Source: Arcanobacterium_A hippocoleae_A
Lineage (GTDB): Bacteria > Actinomycetota > Actinomycetes > Actinomycetales > Actinomycetaceae
Reading direction: 5' to 3' (one strand)
DNA length: 64,000 bases
NCBI GenBank assembly: GCA_040360365.1
Contig: CP136412.1
The position numbers and the translations under genes were made by a program. The notes below the pieces were generated by a model. It did no database searches. It saw nothing but the letters and a program-made list of their open reading frames with translations, and was not told the DNA's origin. This document shows positions 32,197-41,972 of this stretch, in pieces. The stretch's first letter is position 1, and every line of letters starts with the position of its first letter.

Positions 32197-33289
32197 TCAG
32201 AGCCAGAGCTTTGCTTTTGAAAGTGCCGAACGGATTGTGTCTTCCATTCCATAATACCGGTATTCAGCCAGCCTCCCGCCGAATTTGACCTTTTCTTCTG
32301 CGAGGGAACGCTGCCGATATTGCTCGTATTTTTCGCGGTCGTCAGCGTTCTCAAGCGGATAATAAGGTTCGATTCCGCGATGCCAGGATTGTGAGTATTC
32401 TTTTGAGACTACTGTTTTTGGCTGGGTGCCGAATTCGAAGTGTTTATGTTCAATTGTGCGGGTGTATGGTGTTTGTGTGTCGGTGTAATTCATTACCGCT
32501 ACGCCTTGTTTGTTATCGGTATCGAATATTTCATGTTCGAAGCGCAGTGAGCGGTAGCGTAGTTCACCGTAGCAGAAATCGTAGTATTCATCGATTGGGC
32601 CGGTATAAATCACCATATCGGCAGCAGCATCAATTTCTTCCTTCTGTTTCAGATAGTCGACACCAGTGCGGACATCGGCAGCAGCAAGCATTTTTTCAAA
32701 AATCTGCGTGTAACCGCCGATTGGAATCCCTTGATACGGGTCGCGGAAGTAGTTGTTGTCGAATGTGAAACGCAGCGGAATCCGGCGCATTACCGACGGG
32801 GAAGTTCTTCACAAGACATTCCCCATTGCTTTTCGGTGTATCCCGCCACCAGTTTTTCGAAGATGTCTTTTCCGGCAATCGAGAGGATGTGTTCTTTGAG
32901 ATTTTTCGGATCTGCGCATGGAATACATTGCGAAGCAATTTTTCCCGGGCTTCTGCCGGAGTTTTCACACCCCAAAGCTGATAGTAGGTGTTCATGTTGA
33001 ATGGCATGTTCAGCAGTTCGCCGTGATAGTTTGCCACCGGGGAGTTTACAAAGTTGTTAAATTCGCAGAATTGGTGCATATAATCCCAGATTTCTTTGTC
33101 GCTGGTGCGGAAAATATGCGCTCCGTACTTGTGCACGTTAATGTCGGCTATTTTCTCGGTGTAGCAGTTACCGCCGATATGGTCGCGCCGTTCGACTACG
33201 AGTACGGACTTGCCGAGCTTTGCTGCTTCGAATGCGATTACTGCGCCAAAGAGTCCGCTTCCAGCAATCGCGATATCGTAGTGTTTCAT
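32197..33289 (-). CDS. glf: UDP-galactopyranose mutase, first copy
   Basis: 364 residues after repair of shifts near 32900 and 32803 (a C run). It converts UDP-galactopyranose to UDP-galactofuranose using reduced FAD. FAD site: IAGSGLFGAVIAFEAA; then RRDHIGGNCYTE, NVHKYGAHIFRTSD (usual second His replaced by Arg), ELLNMPFNMNTYYQLWGV, GYTEKQWG, MVIYTGPIDEYYD and KFGGRLAEYRYYGMEDTI. Length and motifs fit the short enterobacterial/firmicute type and differ from the second copy at 46145. It lies in a run of minus-strand polysaccharide genes. Confidence 0.92.
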
Positions 33290-33406
33290 TTTATCCTTCT
33301 GTTTGAGCTCAACTGGTTCAGTGGTTTCAACTGGTTCAGTGTTATGGTGTAATCATATTTTATATTTCACCCGTTTGGGTTATGGCTGCAGAACGGGTAC
33401 GGAATT

Positions 33407-34508
33407 TTATTGCTGCCAGTTTCCGCAGACTTGTTTTCTTGTCTGCGCCCATTTTTGCGGGCTGATACGGTTTTCGGTGATACAGGCAAGCAGTTTCCAA
33501 AAGTGTCGGGTTTTTCCGGAGTACTGGTCGGCAGTGCGGTTTTGGAAAGTTTTCGGGTGCTTGAGAAGTAAATTTAAATCTTTTTGCTCCACGGGAAGAA
33601 ATACTGCGGGTTAATATTTCCGGCGCTGAATTCGGATTTGAATGTGTGCTGGAAGTGCGGAAAGAAATCTTTTCTTCCTGCGGGTGTCAGCCGCCAATAA
33701 TTCCAGATGTAGCTATCCCATTTCAAGCGGGTTTCGTATGTTTTAAGTTTTTGTATTTCGGAGCTGCGGGTCCGAAACCGGCAATAAAGCGTTCAATTTC
33801 TGCGAATTCTTTCGCGACGGCAAACACTTTTCCAGCGGAATGAATTGATGAGTTTTCGTTGTCTTGGCGGTAGTGAACAAAAGCATTCGGCAGCAGGCTG
33901 ACTTTTTCCGCGCATGCCCAGACCTTAAATGTGAAAGATACGTCTTGGTAGCTTGCTCCGGGTGTTTCGAGGAAACGAATTCCGTGTTTAACCAGAAAAT
34001 CGCGGCGGTAAATTGCCGACCAAATCGATGGCATGTACCAAAATAGTGCCGGATATTCAAGAGGTTTAATAATCTGCGGCGTATTTTTTCGAATTAAATA
34101 ATTGCACCGATTGGATAGTTTTGGCGAACTCCAGTAGAAGTAGAAATTGGATTTAACAACGGGTGTCTGTGTTTTTTCGGCGTTACCGGTAAGCACAGCG
34201 AGCGTATTTGGATCCATAAAATCATCGGACTCAAGGATTGCAATATATTTTCCTTTTGCGGTGTCTAAACCGCGGTTCATTGAAGCGCCGTATCCGGAAT
34301 TTTCTTTGTTAATGACGGTGATTCTCGAATCTTTTTCCGCATAGGTTTCAAGGATTTGGCTGGTTGTGTCAGTGGATCCGTCGTTAATGCAAATTATTTC
34401 GATATTCGGAAGTGTTTGCGAAAGTATTGAGTCAATGCATTCTTTGAGGTATTTTTCAGCGTTATAACAGGGGACAATCACGGATACTAGTGGAGGAAAA
34501 TCTGTCAT
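33407..34508 (-). CDS. Family 2 glycosyltransferase
   Basis: 367 residues after two repairs (near 33735, and a C run near 33592). GT-A motifs: VSVIVPCYNAEKYLKECIDS, INDGSTDTTSQIL, NKENSGYGASMNRGLD and the metal site ILESDDFMDP. LETPGASYQDVSFTFKVWA follows. The repaired C-terminus (QYFFPVEQKDLNLLLKHP) lines up with LFSPVEWDDLQTIIHNP of the glycosyltransferase at 40818, which is why I extend the gene to 33407. The two are paralogues. Confidence 0.85.
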
Positions 34509-34735
34509 TCTTATTCCTTATGGTTAAAGTGTTGGAAATTGCCGCTGTCAGAATTTAGTATTAGAGCCAGTTTAGCGCAGCTGCGCCGCAATGTGAGGAG
34601 CTTACTATTGCACTTCCCGGAGTAATCTGTGTGGTATTATAGCCTAGTTGTTTAGGGCGATTCGAAAATAGGAGAAGCCTGCAGCACTGATTTACAGATG
34701 CAGAAACTAGAGTAGCGCGAAGAACGGCGGTTTTT
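34509..34735 (+). promoter_or_regulatory. Promoter region of wzm/wzt
   Basis: TATTAT at 34635-34640, preceded by TG one base upstream, gives an extended -10 about 95 bp before the wzm start. No matching -35 is obvious. The region separates divergent minus- and plus-strand arms of the locus. Confidence 0.45.
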
Positions 34736-35521
34736 ATGCATATTGCGCTGAAAAAGATATTTATATCTTGCAGCAGCTGGTCTCAAAAGACTTCAAAATT
34801 AAATATCGACGCAGCTTATTGGGAATTGTCTGGTCGGTGTTGAATCCGCTGCTGATGATGATTGTGATGGCAATCGTTTTTCGACGATGTTTGCTGTGGC
34901 ACGTACCGGCAGTATTCCAAACTATCCGCTTTATCTGATTCTGGGTATTGTCACTTTCCAGTTCATGTCGGAGTCAACTTCGGGGGCGTTGACATCAATT
35001 GTTGGCGCGTCATCGCTGCTGAAAAAGGTGCGGATTCATCGCTGGGTGTTTCCGGTGCAAAGATTCTCTTTGGATTGGTGAATTTATCTTTTTCGCTAAT
35101 TGCTGTTGCGCTGGTAATGCTGTGGTTCCAAATTATTCCCACATGGCATATTGTTTGGCTGCCGGTTTGTTTGCTGCTGCTCTCGATTTTTAATGCCGGT
35201 GTCGGGCTGGCGCTGGCAGCTGGTGATGTGTTCTTCCGTGATATCCAGCATTTGTGGGGTGTTTTTATTACGGCCTGGACTTATGCCACTCCGCTGTTTT
35301 GGAGCTTTGATATGATTCAGGGGATGAGCCCGACTCTGCAACTTATCATGAAAGCGAATCCGATGTACTCTTTCGTGATGTTTATGAGAGATATTTTCTT
35401 ATATCAGCAAAGTCCAAGTGCTGCGGTGCTGCTTGCATGTACCGGTTGGGCGGCAGCTGCAATAGTATTTGGCATGATTACTTTCAAACTATCTGAACAT
35501 AAGTTCATCTTATACATCTGA
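34736..35521 (+). CDS. wzm: Polysaccharide ABC exporter permease (Wzm type)
   Basis: 262 residues once three one-base shifts are repaired (near 34755, 34890 and 35059). ABC-2 type permease with six membrane helices. The N-terminal segment LQQLVSKDFKIKYRRSLLGIVWSVLNPLLMM is the family signature of O-antigen and teichoic-acid exporters. Later helices include VFITAWTYATPLFWSFDMI and a C-terminal TFKLSEHKFILYI. It forms a transporter with the ATPase that starts 14 bp downstream and carries lipid-linked glycan across the membrane. Confidence 0.9.
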
Positions 35522-35535
35522 TTATTGGAGATTTA

Positions 35536-36303
35536 ATGGCTTATATTTCACTTCCTGCAAAGCAGCAAGGAGAGTATTCGATTGTTGTTGACGATGTTAC
35601 GATGATTTTCAACATGGCATCGGAGAATATGCATAATTTGAAGGAATACTTTATCAAGTTGATGAAACGTGAGCTTTTCTTCAAAGAATTCAAAGCATTG
35701 AAGAATATTTCGTTTCAGATCAAACGCGGCGAAGTGGTCGGCTTGGTCGGTACTAATGGTTCTGGTAAATCTACAATGCTGAAAATTATTGCCGGTGTGC
35801 TTGAGCCGAGTGAAGGTACAGTGCGTGTCGGCGGCAATATTTCTCCGCTGATTGAGCTTGGTGCGGGTTTTGATTTCGAGCTTACTGCGCGGGAAAATGT
35901 TTATCTCAACGGCGCATTGCTCGGGTATTCCCGTGAGTTTATTGACGAACATTTTGACGAGATTATTGATTTTGCGGAATTGCATGATTTCGTAGATATG
36001 CCGTTGAAGAATTATTCTTCAGGCATGGTGGCGCGGATTGCTTTTGCAGTGGCGACGATTACTGAGCCGGATATTCTGATTGTCGATGAAACACTTTCAG
36101 TTGGTGATGTATTCTTCCAGCGAAAGTGTGAGGAAAGAATACAGCATTTTATCGAGAATGGTGATGTTACAGTTCTTTTCGTCTCGCACTCGATGGAGCA
36201 GGTGGAGCGGATTTGCGACCGTGCAATCTGGATTGAAAAAGGCGAAATGCGGATGGATGCACCGGTTGCACAAGTGTGTGAGAGTTACAAGAATCAATTC
36301 TGA
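35536..36303 (+). CDS. wzt: Polysaccharide ABC exporter ATP-binding protein (Wzt type)
   Basis: 255 residues, unbroken. Walker A is GTNGSGKSTMLK, the Q-loop region is ISPLIELGAGFDFELTARENVYLNG, the signature is NYSSGMVARIAFA, Walker B is PDILIVDETLSVGD and the switch His is in VSHSMEQVERIC. The length matches the RfbB/TagH/Wzt core without a C-terminal carbohydrate-binding domain, so chain-end recognition by Wzt is not expected. Paired with wzm just upstream. Confidence 0.95.
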   Translation: MAYISLPAKQQGEYSIVVDDVTMIFNMASENMHNLKEYFIKLMKRELFFKEFKALKNISFQIKRGEVVGLVGTNGSGKSTMLKIIAGVLEPSEGTVRVGGNISPLIELGAGFDFELTARENVYLNGALLGYSREFIDEHFDEIIDFAELHDFVDMPLKNYSSGMVARIAFAVATITEPDILIVDETLSVGDVFFQRKCEERIQHFIENGDVTVLFVSHSMEQVERICDRAIWIEKGEMRMDAPVAQVCESYKNQF

Positions 36304-36366
36304 TGCTGTTTCGGGGCTGATATTGGATTTGCAGGTTCGCAGCAGAGTTTGATTTAAGGAGAAATT

Positions 36367-37479
36367 ATGGAAGAAAAACAGCCGCTTGTGAGCGTCATTA
36401 TTCCGATGTATAACTGTGCAGCGTATCTTCCGAAATTGTTTGCCAGCCTGCGCAGCCAGACTTATCCGAATCTTGAAATTATTTGTGTGGATGACGGATC
36501 CACTGATGCAAGTTCCGCTATTGCAACGCAGTTTATCTACGACGATTATCGGATACGGATTTTCCGGAAGTATAATTCGGGCGCAGGTGAAACTCGTAAT
36601 GCTGGGATTGTTGTAGCGAAAGGCGATTATATCTGTTTTGTGGATGCAGATGATTTTATTGCGCCGAATGCAATTGAATTGCTGGTGGATACTGCGGAAA
36701 ATCATGGTGTCGATGTCGTACTTTTCGATCTTGATAATTACAGTAAAGAGTCGAATTCATTTACGGTAAACGAGTCAATTAACCGCGAGTATGTTCCGGT
36801 GCGGCAAGTGTTTAAAGCCGTCGACGTGCCCAATATTTATAAGCATGTAATTGGTTTTACTGTAAACAAGTTTTATCGTGCAGATTTTTTGCGGGAAAAT
36901 AACTTGTTGTTCCCGAAAATAGCGGCGCATGAGGATATGCCGTTCACTTATCTTGCTTTGAGTCTTGCCGACGGAATCTACTATCTGGATGAAACGCTCT
37001 ATCATTATCGCCGTGAAAATCAAGACAGCGTAAGTAATACGCTGGAAACTGATTACCAGTACATGTTTCAAGCTCTTGAGATTACCTGCGACTGGTTATT
37101 TCGGCATAAAATTTGGAAAAAATTTGAAAAGGATTTCATCAGCTATGTACTGCATATGTGCAGCTGGCAGTATTCGCGGAAAAATATTTTATCGCGGACG
37201 GAGTTTCTGGAAACTGCAGCACGGGAGTGGTTTTCGAAGCTCGGAGTTGCATATCTTTCACCGCAAGATGTGCATGATTTAAGCGATTACCAGATTTACG
37301 AAAAAGCGATGTCAATCGGGAAAGCGCACAGATTTGCTGCTGAATTTTACCGCAGTTTTTCACGCGCACCGGCAGTAGTGAAAGCAGTGATTTTGTTCCG
37401 GACTGTCCGCGGGAGGTTGGCGAAGTTTATCAGGAGACGGCAGAAATTGCGGGAGTTAAGAGCAATCATGCGCAGATAA
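36367..37479 (+). CDS. Family 2 glycosyltransferase
   Basis: 370 residues, unbroken. GT-A domain: VSVIIPMYNCAAYLPKLFAS, VDDGSTDASSAI, GAGETRNAGIVVAKGDY and FVDADDFIAP. The C-terminal half has AAHEDMPFTYLALSLADGIYYL and a basic tail. It is a close paralogue of the enzyme at 39675 (shared HEDMPFTYLALS and YVLHMC). It follows wzt by 63 bp with a GGAG site. Its 3' end overlaps the convergent gene at 37347 by 133 bp. Confidence 0.9.
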   Translation: MEEKQPLVSVIIPMYNCAAYLPKLFASLRSQTYPNLEIICVDDGSTDASSAIATQFIYDDYRIRIFRKYNSGAGETRNAGIVVAKGDYICFVDADDFIAPNAIELLVDTAENHGVDVVLFDLDNYSKESNSFTVNESINREYVPVRQVFKAVDVPNIYKHVIGFTVNKFYRADFLRENNLLFPKIAAHEDMPFTYLALSLADGIYYLDETLYHYRRENQDSVSNTLETDYQYMFQALEITCDWLFRHKIWKKFEKDFISYVLHMCSWQYSRKNILSRTEFLETAAREWFSKLGVAYLSPQDVHDLSDYQIYEKAMSIGKAHRFAAEFYRSFSRAPAVVKAVILFRTVRGRLAKFIRRRQKLRELRAIMRR

Positions 37480-38396
37480 ACTGCGCGTTTCAGGATGAGT
37501 TTTGCCGGGAGTACGTCGGAAAAATTTGGGAAAATCATTGCGCGAATCGTGTTGAAATAGTTGTTGAAATCTTGCTTTGAACTTGAAAAACGCTGATGCA
37601 TCAGCGCGTATTCGAGAAAGTAATGCAGATAAAAATAACGGACTTCGGAGCTTGCACCAGATTCTTTCAGCAGATTTTGGATGCGGCGCTGTGCAAAAAT
37701 AAATTCCTGTTTTTTAAAATTATTTTTTCCTTCATCGAAAGTAATAGATCCGCTGACTCCGCGGCGATAGTAGTAGAGATGCTCGGCAAGGAGTGAAACC
37801 CGCTGGCATTTCAGCATTGCTTCTGCCGCGAAGATTGCGTCCTCATAGATATGGTTGGGCAGAAAACGCAGCTTGTGTTTTTCGATAAATGAACGGCGGA
37901 AAATCCGATCCCAGATTCCCATAAACTGAATCATTTCTGGGCGGGTAGCTAGTGAAAATATTTCTCCGTTGAGCTTGCGGTAAAGCTCCTGATCGCGGTA
38001 CGTATCCAATGCGCCTGATTGCTGCGAATAAAGAAAATAATCAAAAATTACGATATCTGATTTTGTTTTTTCCGCATGTGCAGTGGTTTTTGCAAAAAGC
38101 TGCGGATCTGCGAAATCGTCACCGTCAATAAAAACGATATATTCGCCGGTTGCTTTGTCTAAAGCGATATTCCGTGCCTGCGAAACTCCAACATTATCAG
38201 CTTGATATACTTGCATCCGTGCGTCTGCTTTTTGGTATTGGGAAAGAATATCGGCTGAAGAATCAGTAGATCCGTCGTTTACACAAATTATTTCGAAATC
38301 CTGGATTGTCTGGGCGAAAACAGTGTCAAGGCACTGTGCAAGGTATTTTTCAGTATTATGTACTGGGATGATTACGGATATTAGCGGGTGTTTCAT
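37347..38396 (-). CDS. Family 2 glycosyltransferase
   Basis: 349 residues as read. ISVIIPVHNTEKYLAQCLDTV, VNDGSTDSSADIL, VSQARNIALDKATGEYIVFIDGDDFADP and LPNHIYEDAIFAAEAML are the GT2 features. Its C-terminus runs 133 bp into the 3' end of the convergent gene. The true stop could lie earlier if a base is missing near 37450-37500, as at many sites in this window. The last 40 residues should therefore be treated with care. Confidence 0.85.
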   Translation of the reverse strand: MKHPLISVIIPVHNTEKYLAQCLDTVFAQTIQDFEIICVNDGSTDSSADILSQYQKADARMQVYQADNVGVSQARNIALDKATGEYIVFIDGDDFADPQLFAKTTAHAEKTKSDIVIFDYFLYSQQSGALDTYRDQELYRKLNGEIFSLATRPEMIQFMGIWDRIFRRSFIEKHKLRFLPNHIYEDAIFAAEAMLKCQRVSLLAEHLYYYRRGVSGSITFDEGKNNFKKQEFIFAQRRIQNLLKESGASSEVRYFYLHYFLEYALMHQRFSSSKQDFNNYFNTIRAMIFPNFSDVLPAKLILKRAVYLRMIALNSRNFCRLLINFANLPRTVRNKITAFTTAGAREKLR

Positions 38397-38550
38397 ATCG
38401 GTCTTTTCTGTTTTTGAACGGATAGTGAATATATTATGTTATATCGCATAGTTGTCTGAATCGCGAGAGCAGATTAAGCCCGATACAGTTACGGGGTAAG
38501 CTGCCGAAAATTATGATTTGGTGATTTTCATTGGTAAGGAGTGCATGATA

Positions 38551-39607
38551 ATGAATCCCGGCACACAAGAAGCTGCAGGTCAGCGCACCTCACGGGTGCT
38601 CTATTTTGATGTTTTAAATGTGCTTGCCTGCATTTCGGTACTCTTTTACATTGCAATACGATGGTGCACGCATGGAATCCGGGAAAAACTGGGCAGCAGC
38701 GCTCGCAATTGAGACGATATTTTTCTTCGCTGTCCCAATATTTTTTATGCTTACCGGAGCGACGCTGCTGCGCTATCGGGATCGTTACGATACGCAAACT
38801 TTTTCCGGAAGCGCTTGCTGCGGATTGCGGTGCCGTTTCTTGCTTGGAGTCTAATTGCGTTTATCACGGCGAATATTGTGAATGATCGTTGGGATACGCT
38901 TAACGCCTGGAATCCAGTTTCTTTTGCAAACGGCATATTAAATAACACGATTGAGGTCACGTATTGGTTTTTCTTCCCGCTTTTTGCGATTTATCTTGCG
39001 CTGCCGGTGATTTCGCTGCTGAAAGATCAGCGCAGCGTGTTGATTTATGCTGCGGCGGCGGCTTTTATTTTGCAGTATTGTCTGCCGGTGATAATGAAGA
39101 TGCTGGGCAGTAATTGGAATCCTGATTTTTCCATGCCGGCTTTGGGCGGTTTTTATTTTATCCGGTTCTCGGGTACCTGCTTGCAACGGTTGATTTTGCG
39201 AAAAAATATCGGATTTTGCTCTATACAGCTGCAGTTCTTTCCCTGATTTTGAAGTTTGGATACACCTTATATTATTCGGCATTAATCCAGGATGTGGATC
39301 GGACTTTCTTTGATTATCAGGTGTTCACTGCTGCTTTGCCGGCAGCCGCAATATTTGTGTGGTGTAAAAACACTGATTTTGAATGGCTGCGCAAACACCA
39401 AAATCTGTTGGCGAAAATCTCGGGATGCTCATTCGGTGTCTATCTGCTGCACAATCTGGTTTTGCAGAATATCATTTTCGGGTTTTTCGCTATTTCGCCT
39501 ACGTCGGTGGTGTTACGCACAGCAGTCCCGCTGCTGCTTTATGCTTTTGCGTCTTAGCAGTGCTGTTGTTAAAACAGATTCCAATACTGCGGAAGATTGT
39601 TCCGTAA
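38551..39607 (+). CDS. Membrane acyltransferase (acyltransferase 3 family)
   Basis: 353 residues after five one-base shifts are repaired; the most damaged gene here relative to its size. Start ATG 38551 has AAGGAG nine bases upstream. About ten membrane helices. The family features are an N-terminal YFDVLNVLACISVLFLHC segment with the catalytic-type His, and FAVPIFFMLTGATLL. C-terminal helices include ISGCSFGVYLLHNL. Acyltransferase 3 proteins add O-acetyl or similar groups to surface glycans, which suits its place in the polysaccharide locus. Confidence 0.82.
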
Positions 39608-39674
39608 GCCGAGCTGTACACCTGCAGCCCGGCTTAGCCGAAGAACTTGAATGCGGATCTGAAAGTTTTTCGGT

Positions 39675-40677
39675 TCAGCGGCGGAAGAGGAATCTGTAGG
39701 CGCGGGCAATCAGCTGATAGTGGCGCGGCATATTCAGAGTATTAACCAGGATTCGATAGTCGTCCTGATGATAGAAGTACTCTGCGCTTAAATCTTTCAC
39801 TCCGAGTTTTTCAAACCAAGATGTCAGGCATGAATACCGAAATTCAAGTGCCGGAAATTTTTTCAGCGTTGAATTTTTCCAGGTGCACATATGGAGTACA
39901 TAGCTGGCGTAGTTCTTTTGGTGAATATCCCATAAACCCAAGGATTGCAAACCTTTTTCAGCTCAAATAACGCTTCAAGCATGTATTCGTAGTGTTTCTC
40001 GGTAGCGTCGCTTAAGCTTCCGGAGCGGAATCTGCGGTAGTGATAAAAAGTTTTCGGAAGATAGTAGATTCGCGCAGCGGCGCTGAGGGCGAGATAAGTA
40101 AACGGCATATCTTCATGCGCGCCGACTTCCGGAAAATCGATTTGTGCCTGCTGCAGGTACTCGCGCCGGTAGATTTTATTTACAGTAAATCCAACCAGAT
40201 ATTTGTAGAAATTTTTTATTTCACTGGCAGTAAATACGCGGTACACCGGGATATGTTTTTCGAAAGCGCATAGTTCGGGTAGTAAGTTCCGAGCTGATTA
40301 TCATAGTTGTCGATATCGAAGACGACGGCGTCTGCTCGGTGTGTTTCGGCTGTCTGCACAAGCGTGCTGATTGTATCTGGTTCGATAAAATCATCGGAAT
40401 CGACGAAGCAAAGATATTTTCCTGCGGCAACCATCATTCCAACGTTGCGGGTTTTCGCTGCGCCGGTATTGTGTTTATCGACAACAATGATTCTGCTGTC
40501 TGCGGCGGCGTATTTTTGCAGGATATCAAGACTGTGATCTTGTGAACCGTCGTTAACACAGATGATTTCCAGATTATGATAGGTTTGTGTGCGCAGTGAT
40601 GCGAATAAATCGGGGAGAAAATTTTCCGAATTATATACGGGAACTACAATGCTCACTAGCGGCTTAGTCTCTGGCAT
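39675..40677 (-). CDS. Family 2 glycosyltransferase
   Basis: 334 residues after two repairs (near 40245 and 39952). VSIVVPVYNSENFLPDLFAS, VNDGSQDHSLDIL, NTGAAKTRNVGMMVAAGKY and FVDSDDFIEPDT define the GT-A domain. AHEDMPFTYLALSAAARIYYL and YVLHMCTWKNS match the paralogue at 36367, so the two probably arose by duplication. Donor and acceptor unknown. Confidence 0.86.
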
Positions 40678-40817
40678 AGAACCTCTTTCAGAACAAAGAA
40701 GAAACGGATCAGAAAATTAGCGGTGCAGAATTATATTTTTGCAGATTCAGCCGCGAATCCTTTTTACAATCCGTTTAATTTTCCGAAATGCTTTTGCGGC
40801 GAATGGAGAGCGGTCGT

Positions 40818-41840
40818 TTACCTGGATGGTTTTTGATGTTCTTGTACATCCAGTTCAATCGGCGCTACGGCAAGCTGTTTATCGCCAAGAGAGTCCGGAT
40901 TATGAATAATGGTTTGTAAATCGTCCCATTCAACCGGAGAGAATAGGGAAGAATCCAGTTCGTTTGCATCGTGTGCAGCGGCAAACTGCTCATGCATTAA
41001 TTTTCGGAAGCTTGGTTTCAGCGGAGTATCAAGCCGATTATAATTCCACAGATAAGTCTCATATTTTTTCGCCTGTAACTGGAATTTTAGCGCTTCGCGC
41101 CGTTTTGGATATTTTGCGAGGAATTTTTCGAATGATTCGTATTCATCGCTCACACAAAATACTTTTGCTCCGGATTTTACTGAAGAGTTCGCATTATCGA
41201 CACGATAATTCAGGAATGCTTCACGCATGAAAACTACTTTTTCTGCGGCTGCCCAAACTTTAAGTAAGAAACCAGTATCCTGGTACGAAGCTCCTGGTGA
41301 TTCGAGGAAAGTAATCTGGTGTTCTTTAATAAAAGAATTTTTGAAAATTGAGGTCCAAATTGCGGGGCTGCCCAGAAGTACTCCCGGATAGTCTGCAGGG
41401 TTAAACGCGGTATAGTATGGTGCTTTTGCAAGCGTTAAAACGTCAATCACGTTGAAAGCTGAACCGTTGCCGCTCATTGCAAAATAGTTTGAACGCACCA
41501 CTTCCGCGTTGTTCTGCACGGCTTGTGCATAGAGTTTTTCGAACATTTCCGGGCGGGCAATATCGTCTGATTCGACTATTCCGATATATTCACCGCGTGC
41601 GCGTTCAAAACCCCGGTTCATTGTGTGCCCGTAACCCGCGTTTGCTTTATTGATAATAATGATTCTTGAATCTTTTTCCGCGTATTCTTGCGCGATTTCC
41701 AACGAGTTATCGGTCGAACCGTCGTTTACGATGATAATCTCAATATCCTGCAGCGTCTGATTTATCACCGAGTCAAGGCAGGGACGGAGGAACTGGGAAA
41801 CATTGTAAACCGGAATAACGATTGAAACTTTTGGGTACAT
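40818..41840 (-). CDS. Family 2 glycosyltransferase
   Basis: 340 residues from ATG 41840 (MYPKVSIVIPVYNV); an upstream extension is open but not family-like, and no strong ribosome site is seen. Motifs: VNDGSTDNSLEIA, NKANAGYGHTMNRGFERARGEY and GIVESDDIARPEMF. LESPGASYQDTGFLLKVWA matches the enzyme at 33407, making these two paralogues. No frame shift. Confidence 0.87.
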   Translation of the reverse strand: MYPKVSIVIPVYNVSQFLRPCLDSVINQTLQDIEIIIVNDGSTDNSLEIAQEYAEKDSRIIIINKANAGYGHTMNRGFERARGEYIGIVESDDIARPEMFEKLYAQAVQNNAEVVRSNYFAMSGNGSAFNVIDVLTLAKAPYYTAFNPADYPGVLLGSPAIWTSIFKNSFIKEHQITFLESPGASYQDTGFLLKVWAAAEKVVFMREAFLNYRVDNANSSVKSGAKVFCVSDEYESFEKFLAKYPKRREALKFQLQAKKYETYLWNYNRLDTPLKPSFRKLMHEQFAAAHDANELDSSLFSPVEWDDLQTIIHNPDSLGDKQLAVAPIELDVQEHQKPSR

Positions 41841-41972
41841 GAGAATATCCGTATCTAACCGATGAGTATTTCTTCCAACAATATCACGCAACGAAAAATC
41901 TCGACCATATGGATGTATATATCGAAGTTTTCCGTTCAGGTTTTGAAAATGAAACGTGCGAAGCGAACCTGC

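Noticed and set aside
33407..33592. Separate 61-residue gene
   Set aside because: It matches the C-terminus of the paralogue at 40818 and is the end of the glycosyltransferase gene after a one-base repair.
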